Below are positions 43,416-52,284 of a DNA stretch of 64,000 bases, piece after piece. Position numbers and translations under genes: made by a program. The stretch is from contig NZ_FXYF01000004.1 of the NCBI RefSeq assembly GCF_900184945.1, positions 1-64,000 of the forward strand, in the 5' to 3' direction. Under the pieces are notes generated by a model. It was not told where the DNA came from, searched no databases, and worked only from the letters and a program-made list of their open reading frames with translations. The DNA is from Antarctobacter aquimaris. Its GTDB lineage: Bacteria; Pseudomonadota; Alphaproteobacteria; Rhodobacterales; Rhodobacteraceae. The stretch's first letter is position 1, and every line of letters begins with the position of its first letter.

Positions 43416-43551
43416 ACAAAACAACATTTATCTTGGGGCAACCCTCCGACCTCCTGCGCCGCCAAGCGCGGCCGTTTGGACACAACCCCTTGAACATGCT
43501 GGCTTTTCCGGCATCCGTCAGCCCACGCCCCGACGCGAGATGTTGTTTTGT
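43416..43551. promoter_or_regulatory. Paired DeoR operator candidates
   Basis: ACAAAACAACAT (43416-43427) and its exact reverse complement ATGTTGTTTTGT (43540-43551) flank about 112 bases upstream of the DeoR gene. The A/T-rich repeats stand out from the G+C-rich background and are typical in composition for DeoR-family operators, possibly supporting looping. The rest of the 360-base gap to modE holds no gene. Confidence 0.5.
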
Positions 43552-43730
43552 TGCTTTTCGGTGCCGGTCGGATCCACCGGCAGGTGTCGCATGCGGCCGC
43601 ACAGCGCCGGCGCGGTTCCTGTCCGGCCCGGCTCCCCCGCCCCGCAGGCCAGCCCGACGCGCCACCGTTTGCCCCTGTGCCGCCTGTTCCCGCTTGCCAG
43701 CGCGGCACATTCCGCGAATATCATGCGGAT

Positions 43731-44102
43731 ATGTCCAGCCATACCCAACCGCCCCGCCTTCGTCTGCGCATCGTCTTCGGCGACATCGGGATGATGGGCC
43801 CGGGCAAGGCCGACCTGCTCGAAGGGATCGACCGCACCGGCTCGATCGCCGCCGCCGGGCGCGAGATGAAGATGAGCTACAAGCGCGCCTGGTCGCTGAT
43901 CGAGGCGCTGAACGCCATGTTCCGCGCGCCGCTGGTCGAAAGCGCGCGGGGCGGGCCGGGGGTCGGCGGCGCGCATCTGACCGACCTCGGCCGCGAGGTG
44001 CTGCGCCACTACCGGACCTTCGAGGCCCAGGCGCAAAGCGCCGGCGCGGCCGAGATCCTGGCCCTTCAGCACATGATCAGGGATATTCCCGAAGGGAAAT
44101 AA
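43731..44102 (+). CDS. modE: ModE-type regulator, DNA-binding domain only
   Basis: A 123-residue winged helix-turn-helix protein like the N-terminal half of ModE (LRIVFGDIGMMGPGKADLLE, GSIAAAGREMKMSYKRAWSL, GGPGVGGAHLTDLGREVLRH). The C-terminal molybdate-binding Mop domains found in full-length ModE (about 260 residues) are absent, so molybdate sensing must differ or depend on another protein. It precedes modABC with a 63-base gap containing a ModE-box-like palindrome. Confidence 0.85.
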   Translation: MSSHTQPPRLRLRIVFGDIGMMGPGKADLLEGIDRTGSIAAAGREMKMSYKRAWSLIEALNAMFRAPLVESARGGPGVGGAHLTDLGREVLRHYRTFEAQAQSAGAAEILALQHMIRDIPEGK

Positions 44103-44127
44103 CAATTGACGCTCCCGGCGCGGCGGT

Positions 44128-44151
44128 GGATATTTCCCGCAAGATATATCC
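44128..44151 (+). promoter_or_regulatory. ModE-box-like palindrome upstream of modA
   Basis: GGATATTT and ATATATCC form inverted arms (one mismatch) around CCCGCAAG, ending 14 bases before the modA start. A related sequence, GGATATTCCCGAAG, lies at 44081-44094 inside the end of modE. These are likely operators through which ModE represses modABC. Confidence 0.55.
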
Positions 44152-44165
44152 ATCCGGAAGACCCC

Positions 44166-44951
44166 ATGCCCCTCACCCGCCGCGCCTTCGGTGCGTCTGC
44201 CCTTGCCTTCGGTCTCACCGGGGCCCGCCCGGCCGCCGCGCAGGACGGCCCGCCGATCGTCGCCGCCGCCTCGGACCTGCGCTACGCGGTCGAGGAGATC
44301 GCCGCCGCCTTCCGCGCCGAGACCGGGCAGGAGGTGCTGCTGTCCTTCGGCTCGACCGGCAACTTCGCCCGCCAGATCCGCGAGGGCGCACCGTTCCAGC
44401 TGTTCATGGCCGCCGACGAACGCTTTGTCCTCGATCTCGCCCGTGACGGCCACCTGCGCGACGAGGGCGCGCTTTATGCCCTCGGCCGCCTCGCCCTCGC
44501 CGTCCCGAACGCAGGCTCCACCCTGCAACCCGACGGCACGCTGGCCGACCTGCGCACCGCGCTGGCGCAGGGCCGCGTCACCCGCTTTGCCATCGCCAAC
44601 CCGGACCACGCCCCCTACGGCATGCGCGCGCAGGAGGCGCTGCAACACGCAGGCCTCTGGGAGCCGCTCCAGCCGCTGCTGGTGCTGGGCGAAAACGTCA
44701 GCCAGGCGGCGCAATTCGCGCTGTCGGGCAATGCCGACGGCGGCCTGATCGCCTGGTCGCTGGCGCTGGCGCCGCAGTTGCAGGAACAGGGCCGGTTCGC
44801 CCTGGTCCCCGCCGACTGGCACCAGCCGCTGCTGCAACGCATGGCCCTGACCCGCAACGCCGGCCCCGTGGCGCAGGCCTTCTACACCTACATCCAGCAG
44901 CCCGAGGCCCGCGCGATCATGGCGCGCTACGGCTTCACCCTGCCGGAGTAG
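44166..44951 (+). CDS. modA: Molybdate-binding periplasmic protein
   Basis: A 261-residue binding protein. An RR-containing export signal (PLTRRAFGASALAFGLTGAR) ends near AAAQDG. The mature protein has ModA blocks PPIVAAASDLRYAVEEIAAA, SFGSTGNFARQIREGAPF and LFMAADERFV, with Ser/Thr oxyanion ligands. The RR motif is Tat-like, unusual for ModA. It delivers molybdate (or tungstate) to ModBC. Confidence 0.88.
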   Translation: MPLTRRAFGASALAFGLTGARPAAAQDGPPIVAAASDLRYAVEEIAAAFRAETGQEVLLSFGSTGNFARQIREGAPFQLFMAADERFVLDLARDGHLRDEGALYALGRLALAVPNAGSTLQPDGTLADLRTALAQGRVTRFAIANPDHAPYGMRAQEALQHAGLWEPLQPLLVLGENVSQAAQFALSGNADGGLIAWSLALAPQLQEQGRFALVPADWHQPLLQRMALTRNAGPVAQAFYTYIQQPEARAIMARYGFTLPE

Positions 44952-44955
44952 ACCC

Positions 44956-45627
44956 TTGGACTGGCAGGCGCTCTGGCTCTCGCTCTCGCTCGCGGCCTGG
45001 ACCGTGGCGCTGCTGCTGCCGGTCTCGGTCTTCATGGGCCGCCTGCTGGCCACCCGGCGCTTTCGCGGCAAGGGCCTGGTCGAAGGGCTGGTCATGCTGC
45101 CGCTGGTCCTGCCGCCCACGGTGTTCGGCTTCTACCTGCTGGTCTCGCTGGGCCGCAATTCACCCGTGGGCGCCTTCTGGCAGCAGATGTTCGGCCAGCA
45201 GCTGGTGTTTTCCTTCGAAGGGCTGATCGTCGCCTCGGTCATCTTCAACCTGCCCTTCGCGATCCAGCCCGCCCAGCGCGCCTTCGAGGCGATCCCCAAT
45301 TCGCTGCGCGAGGCCGCCGCCTCCTCGGGCCTGTCGCCGCTGCGCGCGCTCTGGCGGGTCGAACTGCCGCTGGCCTGGCCGGGGGTGATGACCGCCATGG
45401 TGCTGACCTTCGCCCACACACTGGGCGAATTCGGCATCGTGCTGATGGTCGGCGGCTCGATCCCCGGCGAGACCCGCACCATCGCCATCGCCATCTACGA
45501 CCGCGTGCAGGCCTTCGACATGGAGTCCGCCGCCACCATGTCGGCGGTGCTGGTCGCCGTCTCGCTGATCACCATCGCCACCACCTTTGCGCTGTCCTCG
45601 CGCGTCGGCCGCAGGCTGGGCCAATGA
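44956..45627 (+). CDS. modB: Molybdate ABC permease
   Basis: A 223-residue permease with five to six hydrophobic segments and the ModB hallmarks PLVLPPTVFGFYLL and LREAAASSGLSPLRALWRVE (EAA loop), then FAHTLGEFGIVLMVGG. It starts at a TTG four bases after modA with CGGAG upstream. It is inner-membrane and forms a homodimeric channel. Confidence 0.9.
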   Translation: MDWQALWLSLSLAAWTVALLLPVSVFMGRLLATRRFRGKGLVEGLVMLPLVLPPTVFGFYLLVSLGRNSPVGAFWQQMFGQQLVFSFEGLIVASVIFNLPFAIQPAQRAFEAIPNSLREAAASSGLSPLRALWRVELPLAWPGVMTAMVLTFAHTLGEFGIVLMVGGSIPGETRTIAIAIYDRVQAFDMESAATMSAVLVAVSLITIATTFALSSRVGRRLGQ

Positions 45628-46739
45628 CGCTGACCGTCCGCCTGCGGGCACAGGCGCCCATCCCGCTCGACCTCGCCTTCGAGGTCGGCGAGGGCGAGCT
45701 GCTGGCCCTGGTCGGCCCCTCCGGCTCGGGCAAGACCACGACGCTGCGCGCCATCGCCGGCTTCTGGCGGCCTGACGCGGCCCGCATCGCGGTCTCCGGC
45801 ACGCCCTGGCTCGACACCGCGCAGGGGCTCTGCCTCGCGCCGCATCGCCGGCGGGCCGGGCTGGTGTTCCAGGACTTCGCGCTGTTTCCGCACATGACGG
45901 CGGCGGGCAACGTCGCCGCCGCCATGGGCGACCTGCCCGCCAGGGTCCGCGCGCAGGAGGCCGCGCGCCTCTTGCACCTTGTCCACCTGGGCGACCTCGG
46001 GCACCGCCGCCCGGCCGAACTGTCGGGCGGGCAGAAACAGCGCGTGGCGCTGGCCCGCGCCCTGGCCCGCCGCCCCGAGGTGCTGCTGCTGGACGAGCCG
46101 TTCTCGGCCGTCGACCGCCCCACCCGCGACCGCCTGCACGAAGAGCTGATCGGCCTGCGCGCGCAGCTGTCGATGCCGGTCGTCCTCGTGACCCACGACA
46201 TCGGCGAGGCGCAGTTGCTGGCCGACCGCATGGTGGTGATCGACCGTGGCCGCATCGTCGCCGATGGCAGCACCGCCACCGTCATGTCCGACCCGGCCGC
46301 CCTGCGCCACCTCGGCCTGCGCGAGATCGCCGCCATGTTGCCCGCCCGCGTCGCCGCGCAGGAAAGCGACGGCATGACCCGGCTGGACACGGCGGGCGGG
46401 CCGATCTGGCTGCCACGGGTCGACGGCGCGCCGGGCCAGCGCCTTCGCGTCCGCGTGCTGGCGCACGAGGTCATCCTGTCGCGCCAACGGCCCGAGGGCC
46501 TGTCGGCGCAAAACATCCTCGCCGGGCGCGTCGTCTCGGCCACCCCGGGCGAAGGTCCCGGCGTGCTGGTGCGCATCCGCGTCGGCGATGAGCAGATCGT
46601 CGCCCGCATCACCCGCCGCGCCTGCGAGATGCTGGCCCTCGCCCCGGGCGACCCGGTGTTCGCCATCCTCAAGACGATGTCGGTGGCCCGTGGTCACGTC
46701 GCGCAGGAGGCCGACAGCGGCGGCCCGCCGCCGCGATGA
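45624..46739 (+). CDS. modC: Molybdate ABC transporter ATPase
   Basis: A 371-residue ATPase with Walker A GPSGSGKTT, signature LSGGQKQR, Walker B LLLDEP and H-loop LVTHDIGEA. A C-terminal Mop/TOBE domain (~290-355, LSAQNILAGRVVSATPGEGP) binds molybdate and can inhibit the transporter. ATGA overlaps link it to modB and to the TauE/SafE gene. Confidence 0.9.
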   Translation: MTLTVRLRAQAPIPLDLAFEVGEGELLALVGPSGSGKTTTLRAIAGFWRPDAARIAVSGTPWLDTAQGLCLAPHRRRAGLVFQDFALFPHMTAAGNVAAAMGDLPARVRAQEAARLLHLVHLGDLGHRRPAELSGGQKQRVALARALARRPEVLLLDEPFSAVDRPTRDRLHEELIGLRAQLSMPVVLVTHDIGEAQLLADRMVVIDRGRIVADGSTATVMSDPAALRHLGLREIAAMLPARVAAQESDGMTRLDTAGGPIWLPRVDGAPGQRLRVRVLAHEVILSRQRPEGLSAQNILAGRVVSATPGEGPGVLVRIRVGDEQIVARITRRACEMLALAPGDPVFAILKTMSVARGHVAQEADSGGPPPR

Positions 46740-47539
46740 CCGGGCGGGCGCGCCTTGCAATGGCCGGGGCCTGGGGCGCGGTGATCGGCACGCTGGGCGG
46801 GCTGATCGGCCTCGGTGGCGCGGAATTCCGGCTGCCGGTGCTGATCGGCGTGTTCCGCTTTGCCACGCTCGAGGCGGTCGTTCTCAACAAGGCGCTCAGC
46901 CTGGTCGTCGTCGCCGCCGCCCTGCCGTTCCGCGCCGACACCGTGCCGCTGGCCCTGCTGGCGGAGCATTGGCCCGTCATGCTGAACCTGCTGGCCGGCA
47001 GCCTCTGCGGCGCCTGGGCCGGGGCCGGCTGGGCCACCCGGCTGAAACCGCGCGCGCTGAACCACGTCATCGCCGCGCTGCTGCTGGTCATCGCGGTGGT
47101 GCTGGTGGCCGGTCACGCGCCCGGCGGTGGCGCGGCGCTGGTCGAGGCCGGGCCGGCCCGCGCCGTCCTCGGCGTGCTGGCGGGCTTTGCCATCGGCATC
47201 GTCGCCGCCCTGCTCGGCGTCGCCGGGGGCGAGCTGCTGATCCCCACGCTGGTGCTGCTGTTTGGCGCGGACATCAAGCTGGCCGGCAGCCTGTCGCTGG
47301 CGATCAGCCTGCCCACCATGCTCACCAGTTTCGCCCGCTACAGCCGCGACGGCAGCTTTGCCGTGCTCGGCCGCAACCGGGCGTTCGTGGCGGTCATGGC
47401 GGCGGGGTCCGTCGCCGGGGCGTACCTCGGCGGCCGCCTGCTGGGGGTCGTGCCGGAGGCGGTGTTGCTGCCCGCGCTGGCGGCGATCCTCGTCGCCTCG
47501 GCCCTGCACCTGCTGCGCCACGCGGCGGACCCGCCCTGA
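46736..47539 (+). CDS. TauE/SafE family membrane protein
   Basis: A 267-residue integral membrane protein with about eight hydrophobic helices in two repeats (GTLGGLIGLGGAEFRLPVLI, IGIVAALLGVAGGELLIPTL), the TauE/SafE anion-transporter pattern. It overlaps the modC stop by ATGA, so it is part of the molybdate operon. Family members export or import sulfite, sulfoacetate and similar anions. A role with molybdate, tungstate or sulfate is suggested by context only. Confidence 0.85.
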   Translation: MTGRARLAMAGAWGAVIGTLGGLIGLGGAEFRLPVLIGVFRFATLEAVVLNKALSLVVVAAALPFRADTVPLALLAEHWPVMLNLLAGSLCGAWAGAGWATRLKPRALNHVIAALLLVIAVVLVAGHAPGGGAALVEAGPARAVLGVLAGFAIGIVAALLGVAGGELLIPTLVLLFGADIKLAGSLSLAISLPTMLTSFARYSRDGSFAVLGRNRAFVAVMAAGSVAGAYLGGRLLGVVPEAVLLPALAAILVASALHLLRHAADPP

Positions 47540-47597
47540 AACGCGACACGCGCTGTGGCCCTGTACCGTGGCAGGGAGAGGATCGTCAGGGCAGAGG

Positions 47598-47918
47598 TTA
47601 CAGCGCCGCCCCGTAGGTGCAGATCGCGCCGTGCCCGTCGGTCGACCGCACCAGAGTCTCACCCCGGAACACGGCATGGACATAGCGCGGCGCCTCGGGT
47701 GATCCGTAGGCATAGCTGACGCAGGCCTCGTCCCAGTTCGCCGGGTTGCGCTCGTATCCCGCGTCCAGGCCGAACACCGCGTCGGCCTGCGCTTTGGTCA
47801 TGCCATTGGACAGCTTGCGCGCCTCTGCGCCCTGCGCGCCGCCCGTGGCCCCCGGCGCCACCCCCTGCATGCAGCCCGCCAGCGCCAGCAGCGCGGCTCC
47901 CGCCAGCGCGCCCCGCAT
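47598..47918 (-). CDS. Small lipoprotein, unknown function
   Basis: A 106-residue protein from ATG 47918 (MRGALAGAALLALAGCMQ; lipobox LAGC). The mature part (KLSNGMTKAQADAVFGLDAG, DEACVSYAYG, VHAVFRGETLVRS) has two cysteines that could pair. It resembles SmpA/OmlA-like small envelope lipoproteins, where the segment after the lipid anchor contains a MTKxxVxxxxG element. Its start overlaps the fabI stop by one base. Confidence 0.7.
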   Translation of the reverse strand: MRGALAGAALLALAGCMQGVAPGATGGAQGAEARKLSNGMTKAQADAVFGLDAGYERNPANWDEACVSYAYGSPEAPRYVHAVFRGETLVRSTDGHGAICTYGAAL

Positions 47919-48706
47919 CACAGGTTGTCCAGCTGGGGCATCCCCAGCACGTGATAGCCGCCGTCCACCAGGATCACCTCTCCGGTGGTATAGGCGCCTG
48001 CGTCCGAGATCAGCCAGACCGCCGTGCCGCCCACCGCCTCCAGCGAGGCGTTCGACCGCAGCGGCGCGTTCTGCTCGGTGTGCTTGTAGGTGCGCCGCGC
48101 GCCACCGATCGCCGCGCCCGCCAGCGTCTTCATCGGCCCCGGCGAGATCGCGTTGACGCGGATGCCGTCCGGCCCCAGGTCATTGGCCAGGTAGCGCGTC
48201 GTCGATTCCAGCGCCGCCTTGGCCACGCCCATCACGTTGTAGTTGGGCACCACCCGCTGGCTGCCGAGAAAGGTCAGCGTCAGCAGCGTGCCGCCGTTCT
48301 TCATCAGCGGATGCACCCGCCGCGCCACCTCGATGAAGCTGTAGACCGAGATGTCCATCGACTGCTTGAAGTTCGCCCGAGAGGTGTTCAGGAACCGCCC
48401 CGTCAACTCATTCTTGTCGGAATAGGCGATGGCGTGGACCAGGAAATCGACGCTCTCCCACTCCCGCTCCAGCGCCGCGAACGCCGCATCCAGCGAGGCA
48501 TCGTCGGTCACGTCCACGTCCACCATGAAACTCGACCCGACGCTTTCCGCCAGCGGCTCCAGCCGCTTGCCAAAGGCCTCGCCCTGGTAGGTGAACGCCA
48601 GCTCCGCCCCCGCGTCGGCGCAGGCCTTGGCAATCCCCCAGGCGATGGAGCGTTCGTTCGCCACCCCCATGACAAGCCCGCGCTTGCCCTCCAGAGATAT
48701 CGTCAT
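47918..48706 (-). CDS. fabI: Enoyl-[acyl-carrier-protein] reductase (NADH)
   Basis: A 262-residue SDR-type enoyl-ACP reductase that completes each fatty-acid elongation cycle. The N-terminal GVANERSIAWGIAKA is the FabI nucleotide-binding motif. The catalytic Tyr/Lys spacing is YNVMGVAK (Tyr-x6-Lys). The start at 48706 follows GGGAGGGG. It lies 19 bases after fabB, in the conserved fabA-fabB-fabI order. Its normal upstream partner fabA is displaced by the restriction-modification island. Confidence 0.93.
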   Translation of the reverse strand: MTISLEGKRGLVMGVANERSIAWGIAKACADAGAELAFTYQGEAFGKRLEPLAESVGSSFMVDVDVTDDASLDAAFAALEREWESVDFLVHAIAYSDKNELTGRFLNTSRANFKQSMDISVYSFIEVARRVHPLMKNGGTLLTLTFLGSQRVVPNYNVMGVAKAALESTTRYLANDLGPDGIRVNAISPGPMKTLAGAAIGGARRTYKHTEQNAPLRSNASLEAVGGTAVWLISDAGAYTTGEVILVDGGYHVLGMPQLDNL

Positions 48707-48725
48707 GCCCGCCCCTCCCGTGTCG

Positions 48726-49955
48726 TCACTCGACAAACCGCGACAGCACCATCGACCCGTTGGTGCCGCCAAAGCCGAATGAATTCGTCATCACCGAGTC
48801 CAGCCCGGCCTTCTCCACCAGCGTCGTCGCGATCTCCTCCGGCTTCAGCGCCGGGTCCAGCGTCTCGACGTTGATCGACGGGATGATGAAATCATGATGC
48901 AGCGCCAGCAGGCAATAGATCGCTTCCTGCGCCCCGGTCGCGCCCTGGCTGTGCCCGGTCATCGACTTGGTCGACGACACCGGCGGCGTCGTGCCCTCGC
49001 CGAACACCCGCCGCACCGCCTGGATCTCGCCCACGTCGCCGACGGGGGTCGAGGTGCCGTGCGCGTTGATGTAGCTCACGCGGCGCCCCTCCGGCAGCGT
49101 CGACAGCGCCAGCCGCATCGCCCGCTCGCCGCCCTCGCCCGAGGGCGCCACCATGTCCGCCCCGTCCGAGGTCGCGCCGTAGCCCGTCACCTCGGCGTAG
49201 ATCTTCGCCCCGCGCGCCCGCGCGTGCTCCAGCTCTTCCAGCACGACGATCCCGCCGCCCGCGCTGATGACAAACCCGTCGCGGTCCTTGTCGAACGCCC
49301 GGCTCGCCCGCTCCGGCGTGTCGTTGAACTTGGACGACATCGCGCCCATCGCGTCGAACAGGCACGACAGGGTCCAGTCCAGCTCCTCGCCGCCGCCCGC
49401 GAACATCACGTCCTGCTTGCCCATCATGATCTGCTCCGCCGCGTTGCCGATGCAATGCAGGCTGGTCGAGCAGGCCGAGGTGATCGAGTAGTTGATCCCC
49501 TTGATCCTGTAGGCGGTCGACAGGTTCGCGCTCACGGTCGAGCACATGCACTTGGGCACCGCAAAGGGTCCCACCCGCTTGGTCGCCCCGCTGCTCAGCA
49601 CGGTCTGGTGCGCCGCCAGCATCGCGCTGGTCGACGGCCCGCCCGACCCGGCGACAAGCCCGGTGCGCGGGTTGACGATGTCACCCTCCTCCAGCCCGGC
49701 ATCGGCGATGGCCTGCGCCATGGCGATATGCGCATAGGCCGCCCCCGGCCCCATGAAGCGCAGCGTCCGCTTGTCGATGTGCTCGGCCACGTCCAGCGTG
49801 ATGGCCCCCGCAACCTGGCTGCGAAAGCCGTGCTCCTTCATCTGCTCGTTGGCAGTGATCCCCGAGCGGCCCGCCCGGAGCGAGGCCAGGACCTCTTCGG
49901 CGGTGTTTCCGATGCTCGAGACAATCCCGAGCCCGGTGACGACGACGCGGCGCAT
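48726..49955 (-). CDS. fabB: 3-oxoacyl-ACP synthase I
   Basis: A 409-residue KAS I condensing enzyme of unsaturated fatty-acid synthesis. The catalytic Cys is in the block TSACSTS (~160-166), and the catalytic histidines are in [11 protein letters not shown] and [11 protein letters not shown] strong RBS (AGGAGGAGG) precedes the ATG. In related genomes fabB follows fabA directly; here the two are 2.8 kb apart, so fabB-fabI must have acquired a separate promoter between 49956 and about 50135 or use one from the island. Confidence 0.93.
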   Translation of the reverse strand: MRRVVVTGLGIVSSIGNTAEEVLASLRAGRSGITANEQMKEHGFRSQVAGAITLDVAEHIDKRTLRFMGPGAAYAHIAMAQAIADAGLEEGDIVNPRTGLVAGSGGPSTSAMLAAHQTVLSSGATKRVGPFAVPKCMCSTVSANLSTAYRIKGINYSITSACSTSLHCIGNAAEQIMMGKQDVMFAGGGEELDWTLSCLFDAMGAMSSKFNDTPERASRAFDKDRDGFVISAGGGIVVLEELEHARARGAKIYAEVTGYGATSDGADMVAPSGEGGERAMRLALSTLPEGRRVSYINAHGTSTPVGDVGEIQAVRRVFGEGTTPPVSSTKSMTGHSQGATGAQEAIYCLLALHHDFIIPSINVETLDPALKPEEIATTLVEKAGLDSVMTNSFGFGGTNGSMVLSRFVE

Positions 49956-50045
49956 GGAGCCTCCTCCTGATGTGTCAGGATGTTAGTAGGTCAAGGAGGG
50001 GGGGAGGTGCAAGGTGGGAGGGAGAGCGAAGTAGTAGAGCTGTTG

Positions 50046-50074
50046 TTGAAAACACCTTGTAGGCGAGCCATAAA
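50046..50074 (+). promoter_or_regulatory. Promoter candidate for the restriction gene
   Basis: TTGAAA (50046-50051) and CATAAA (50069-50074) are separated by 17 bases, a sigma-70-like arrangement about 60 bases before the endonuclease start. The stretch is AT-rich relative to the flanking fab genes. Confidence 0.4.
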
Positions 50075-50135
50075 GTCTGTCTACATTAATAAGCAGCGTG
50101 AACGATTGAACCACGTAGATTCCAAAGAGGTGCAA

Positions 50136-50795
50136 ATGTCTGTCCAAGATGACCGACGAGAAGAAGAGCAGATTGAACTATTCGAACTTTCACGCCCATC
50201 GGCACGCTCGCGTGACGGCATAGATGCGGAACTTGAAATAGATGGAATTACCATTGAGTTCGAGTTGAAGAGCACAACGAAAAGCTCAATGACCACTGTC
50301 CGCGATTTCGGCATGAGCCACATTGAGAAGTGGAAGGATAAACATTGGCTATTTGGCTTCTACACCTCGAACGGAAAAGCTCTACGGTTCACCCGGTACG
50401 CCTCCCCAAGAATGATGTCATCTTGGATCGAAGAGAAGAGACAGTACATTTCAATGGACTTCTTGCTGTCCGTAAGAGCGCCTGGGCGGCTTGAGATCGA
50501 AGACTTGTTTGCGATCTGCGGACAAAAAGATCAATACACAATAGATGATGCAAAGATGCTACATAAGAACCAATTTTCGAAAGAGCAGTACATCAAGAAT
50601 TTCGATTTGGAAGGCGGCTACTCTCCGGAAAAAATGCTCGAAATCTTACGGTTAAGGTGCAAGTACGTTTTGGAGAGAGGGAGCACACTGAACAATCCCC
50701 ACATTCCTGCAAACGTTCTCAACAATCTCCCGATAATTACAAAAGATCATAGCGAAGAACTGCGTCGACTTGTTCGTCAGGAATTGAAAATTTGA
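50136..50795 (+). CDS. Putative type II restriction endonuclease (PD-(D/E)XK-like)
   Basis: A 219-residue protein starting MSVQDDRREEEQIELFELSR after AAAGAGG. The core DGIDAELEIDGITIEFELKS has the Asp/Glu ... ExK arrangement of the PD-(D/E)XK nuclease fold (ELK near residue 47), followed by SMTTVRDFG and WLFGFYTSNG. The rest is helical and charged, with a typical size for a type II enzyme. It converges with the C5 methyltransferase gene, their 3' ends overlapping by 19 bases. Base composition is clearly AT-richer than the genome, indicating horizontal origin. Recognition site is unknown; I do not recognise a named prototype. Confidence 0.7.
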   Translation: MSVQDDRREEEQIELFELSRPSARSRDGIDAELEIDGITIEFELKSTTKSSMTTVRDFGMSHIEKWKDKHWLFGFYTSNGKALRFTRYASPRMMSSWIEEKRQYISMDFLLSVRAPGRLEIEDLFAICGQKDQYTIDDAKMLHKNQFSKEQYIKNFDLEGGYSPEKMLEILRLRCKYVLERGSTLNNPHIPANVLNNLPIITKDHSEELRRLVRQELKI

Positions 50796-51883
50796 TTTCG
50801 GATCGCTTTGGCAATTGAGTAAGCCACAGGCGGGCATACTGAGTTTCCAATCATCCCTAGTCTTTGGTACACTGCGCCAACAAACTCCCACTCAAGTGGA
50901 AAACCTTGAAGCAACTGACACTCTTCGACGCACATTCTGTGCGTGCCATCTTTCGTAGGGTATGAACGAGCGATTGTGGGATTCGGCGAAACCCCATGCG
51001 GCCAAATCCCATATTCCTTCCAGCGCTTGACTGCCGCAGTGCTGTTTGCAACGGATGTGGTTTGCCGAGGACCGGTAAGTGTAGAACGCAAAGTGGGCGC
51101 AGGACCATCGGCGCTCGATAAATCCAACCCCAAGGCTTCTCGCACACCCCGTCGAACATTGCTCTTCTCGAAGGCTTTAGAGTCTACAGAACGCCCCAAA
51201 TCTGAGCGAACACCAATCATTACGGCCCGCCCTCTTCTCTGAGGGACGCCGAAGTCGTCAGCAAAGAGAACACTTGTCGATATTCTGTATTTGCCTTTCA
51301 ATCGCGCCAACAGAGAATTTCGATATTCTTCGAATTTCGAAGACAAAAATCCAGGTACGTTCTCCGCAATGAACACAACTGGTTCTATTTCCAAAACTGC
51401 TCGAACAAACTCTGGGAACATGTCCCGAGCATCATCCTTGCCTTTGCGCCGACCTGCAATTGAGAACGGTTGACACGGGGGGCCTCCATGGATCAAGTCG
51501 ACAACCCCCTTCAACTCCCGCCAATTCTGCTCCCTTACATCTCCAAGCTCACCACTAAAAATCCTCCAATCCGGGCGGTTCTTAGAGAGAGTTTCGCCTG
51601 CAAAAGGTAGGATTTCGTAGGATGCAAAATGCTCGAATCCAGCCAAATCAAAGCCCAAATCCAGCCCACCGCCACCACTAAACAAAGATAGAGTTTTGAC
51701 CTGAACACTACTAAGCTGAGGCATGTCCAAGAGCGGATCATAACCGGGTTTTAGTTCAACTGGATCGGTGCTTGCAGCTTTTCTGTCCGCCATTTTTCTG
51801 GCAATCTGAGAAGACCTTGAGGACAAAGCATACTGCTTCCGCTTCTCGTCACTAATCTGCCATGGTAGATGAGTATAACCCAT
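50777..51883 (-). CDS. DNA (cytosine-5) methyltransferase
   Basis: About 368 residues from ATG 51883 (MGYTHLPWQISDEKRKQYAL), or 389 from a TTG at 51946. All key C5-methylase motifs are present: I LSLFSGGGGLDLGF, IV GGPPCQPFS with the catalytic Cys, VI IAENVPGF, VIII VPQRRGR, and IX/X RMCVEECQLLQGFP and GNSVCPPVA. The target-recognition region between VIII and IX is short (~110 residues). Its partner endonuclease gene converges from the left. It protects host DNA from that enzyme. AT-rich codon use marks it as acquired. Confidence 0.92.
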   Translation of the reverse strand: MGYTHLPWQISDEKRKQYALSSRSSQIARKMADRKAASTDPVELKPGYDPLLDMPQLSSVQVKTLSLFSGGGGLDLGFDLAGFEHFASYEILPFAGETLSKNRPDWRIFSGELGDVREQNWRELKGVVDLIHGGPPCQPFSIAGRRKGKDDARDMFPEFVRAVLEIEPVVFIAENVPGFLSSKFEEYRNSLLARLKGKYRISTSVLFADDFGVPQRRGRAVMIGVRSDLGRSVDSKAFEKSNVRRGVREALGLDLSSADGPAPTLRSTLTGPRQTTSVANSTAAVKRWKEYGIWPHGVSPNPTIARSYPTKDGTHRMCVEECQLLQGFPLEWEFVGAVYQRLGMIGNSVCPPVAYSIAKAIRNQIFNS

Positions 51884-52284
51884 AGGTTCTGGATGCCGCC
51901 TGGATGTTTTCCTTATGTTCCACGGATACACCGGCCTCTTCTTCAAGGCAAGGCACGAAGCCGGATTTGAGCCACTTTAAGCTTCGCTTGCCTCACCGAC
52001 ATCGTTAACCGGCAACCCGTAGGGTGCGTGCTCGCACGCACCGCTCCCCAACACCTCCCGCTACCGCGACCGCCCGAACACACCCCGCACCACACCCCCC
52101 ATCGGCCAGCCACCGCCGATCCGCGTCCGGCATTCCAGACCTGACAAGCGGTCCGCGAACCGGCAGGCTGGGGGTGCGGCGGTGCCAACCCAACCCATCG
52201 CAGCGCTCCGGGAGATTGCCCCGGCCGCGCTCCCCTGTGTGTTCGTCGCGATTTTTGATGCCCGCATTCCATAGGAGATTTCCC
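51884..52284. other. Right boundary of the island and leader of the Cys-rich gene
   Basis: Composition changes abruptly from AT-richer to strongly G+C-rich near 51960-52020. An imperfect inverted repeat (AGGCAAG/CGAAGC at about 51945-51956, against GCTTCG/TTGCCT at about 51980-51993) marks the change. The remainder is a long leader without a credible gene. No integrase or transposase was found at either edge of the island. Confidence 0.4.

Noticed and set aside
49980-51960. Insertion sequence or prophage for the AT-rich block
   Set aside because: No transposase, integrase or clear terminal repeats were seen; only the restriction-modification pair is encoded.
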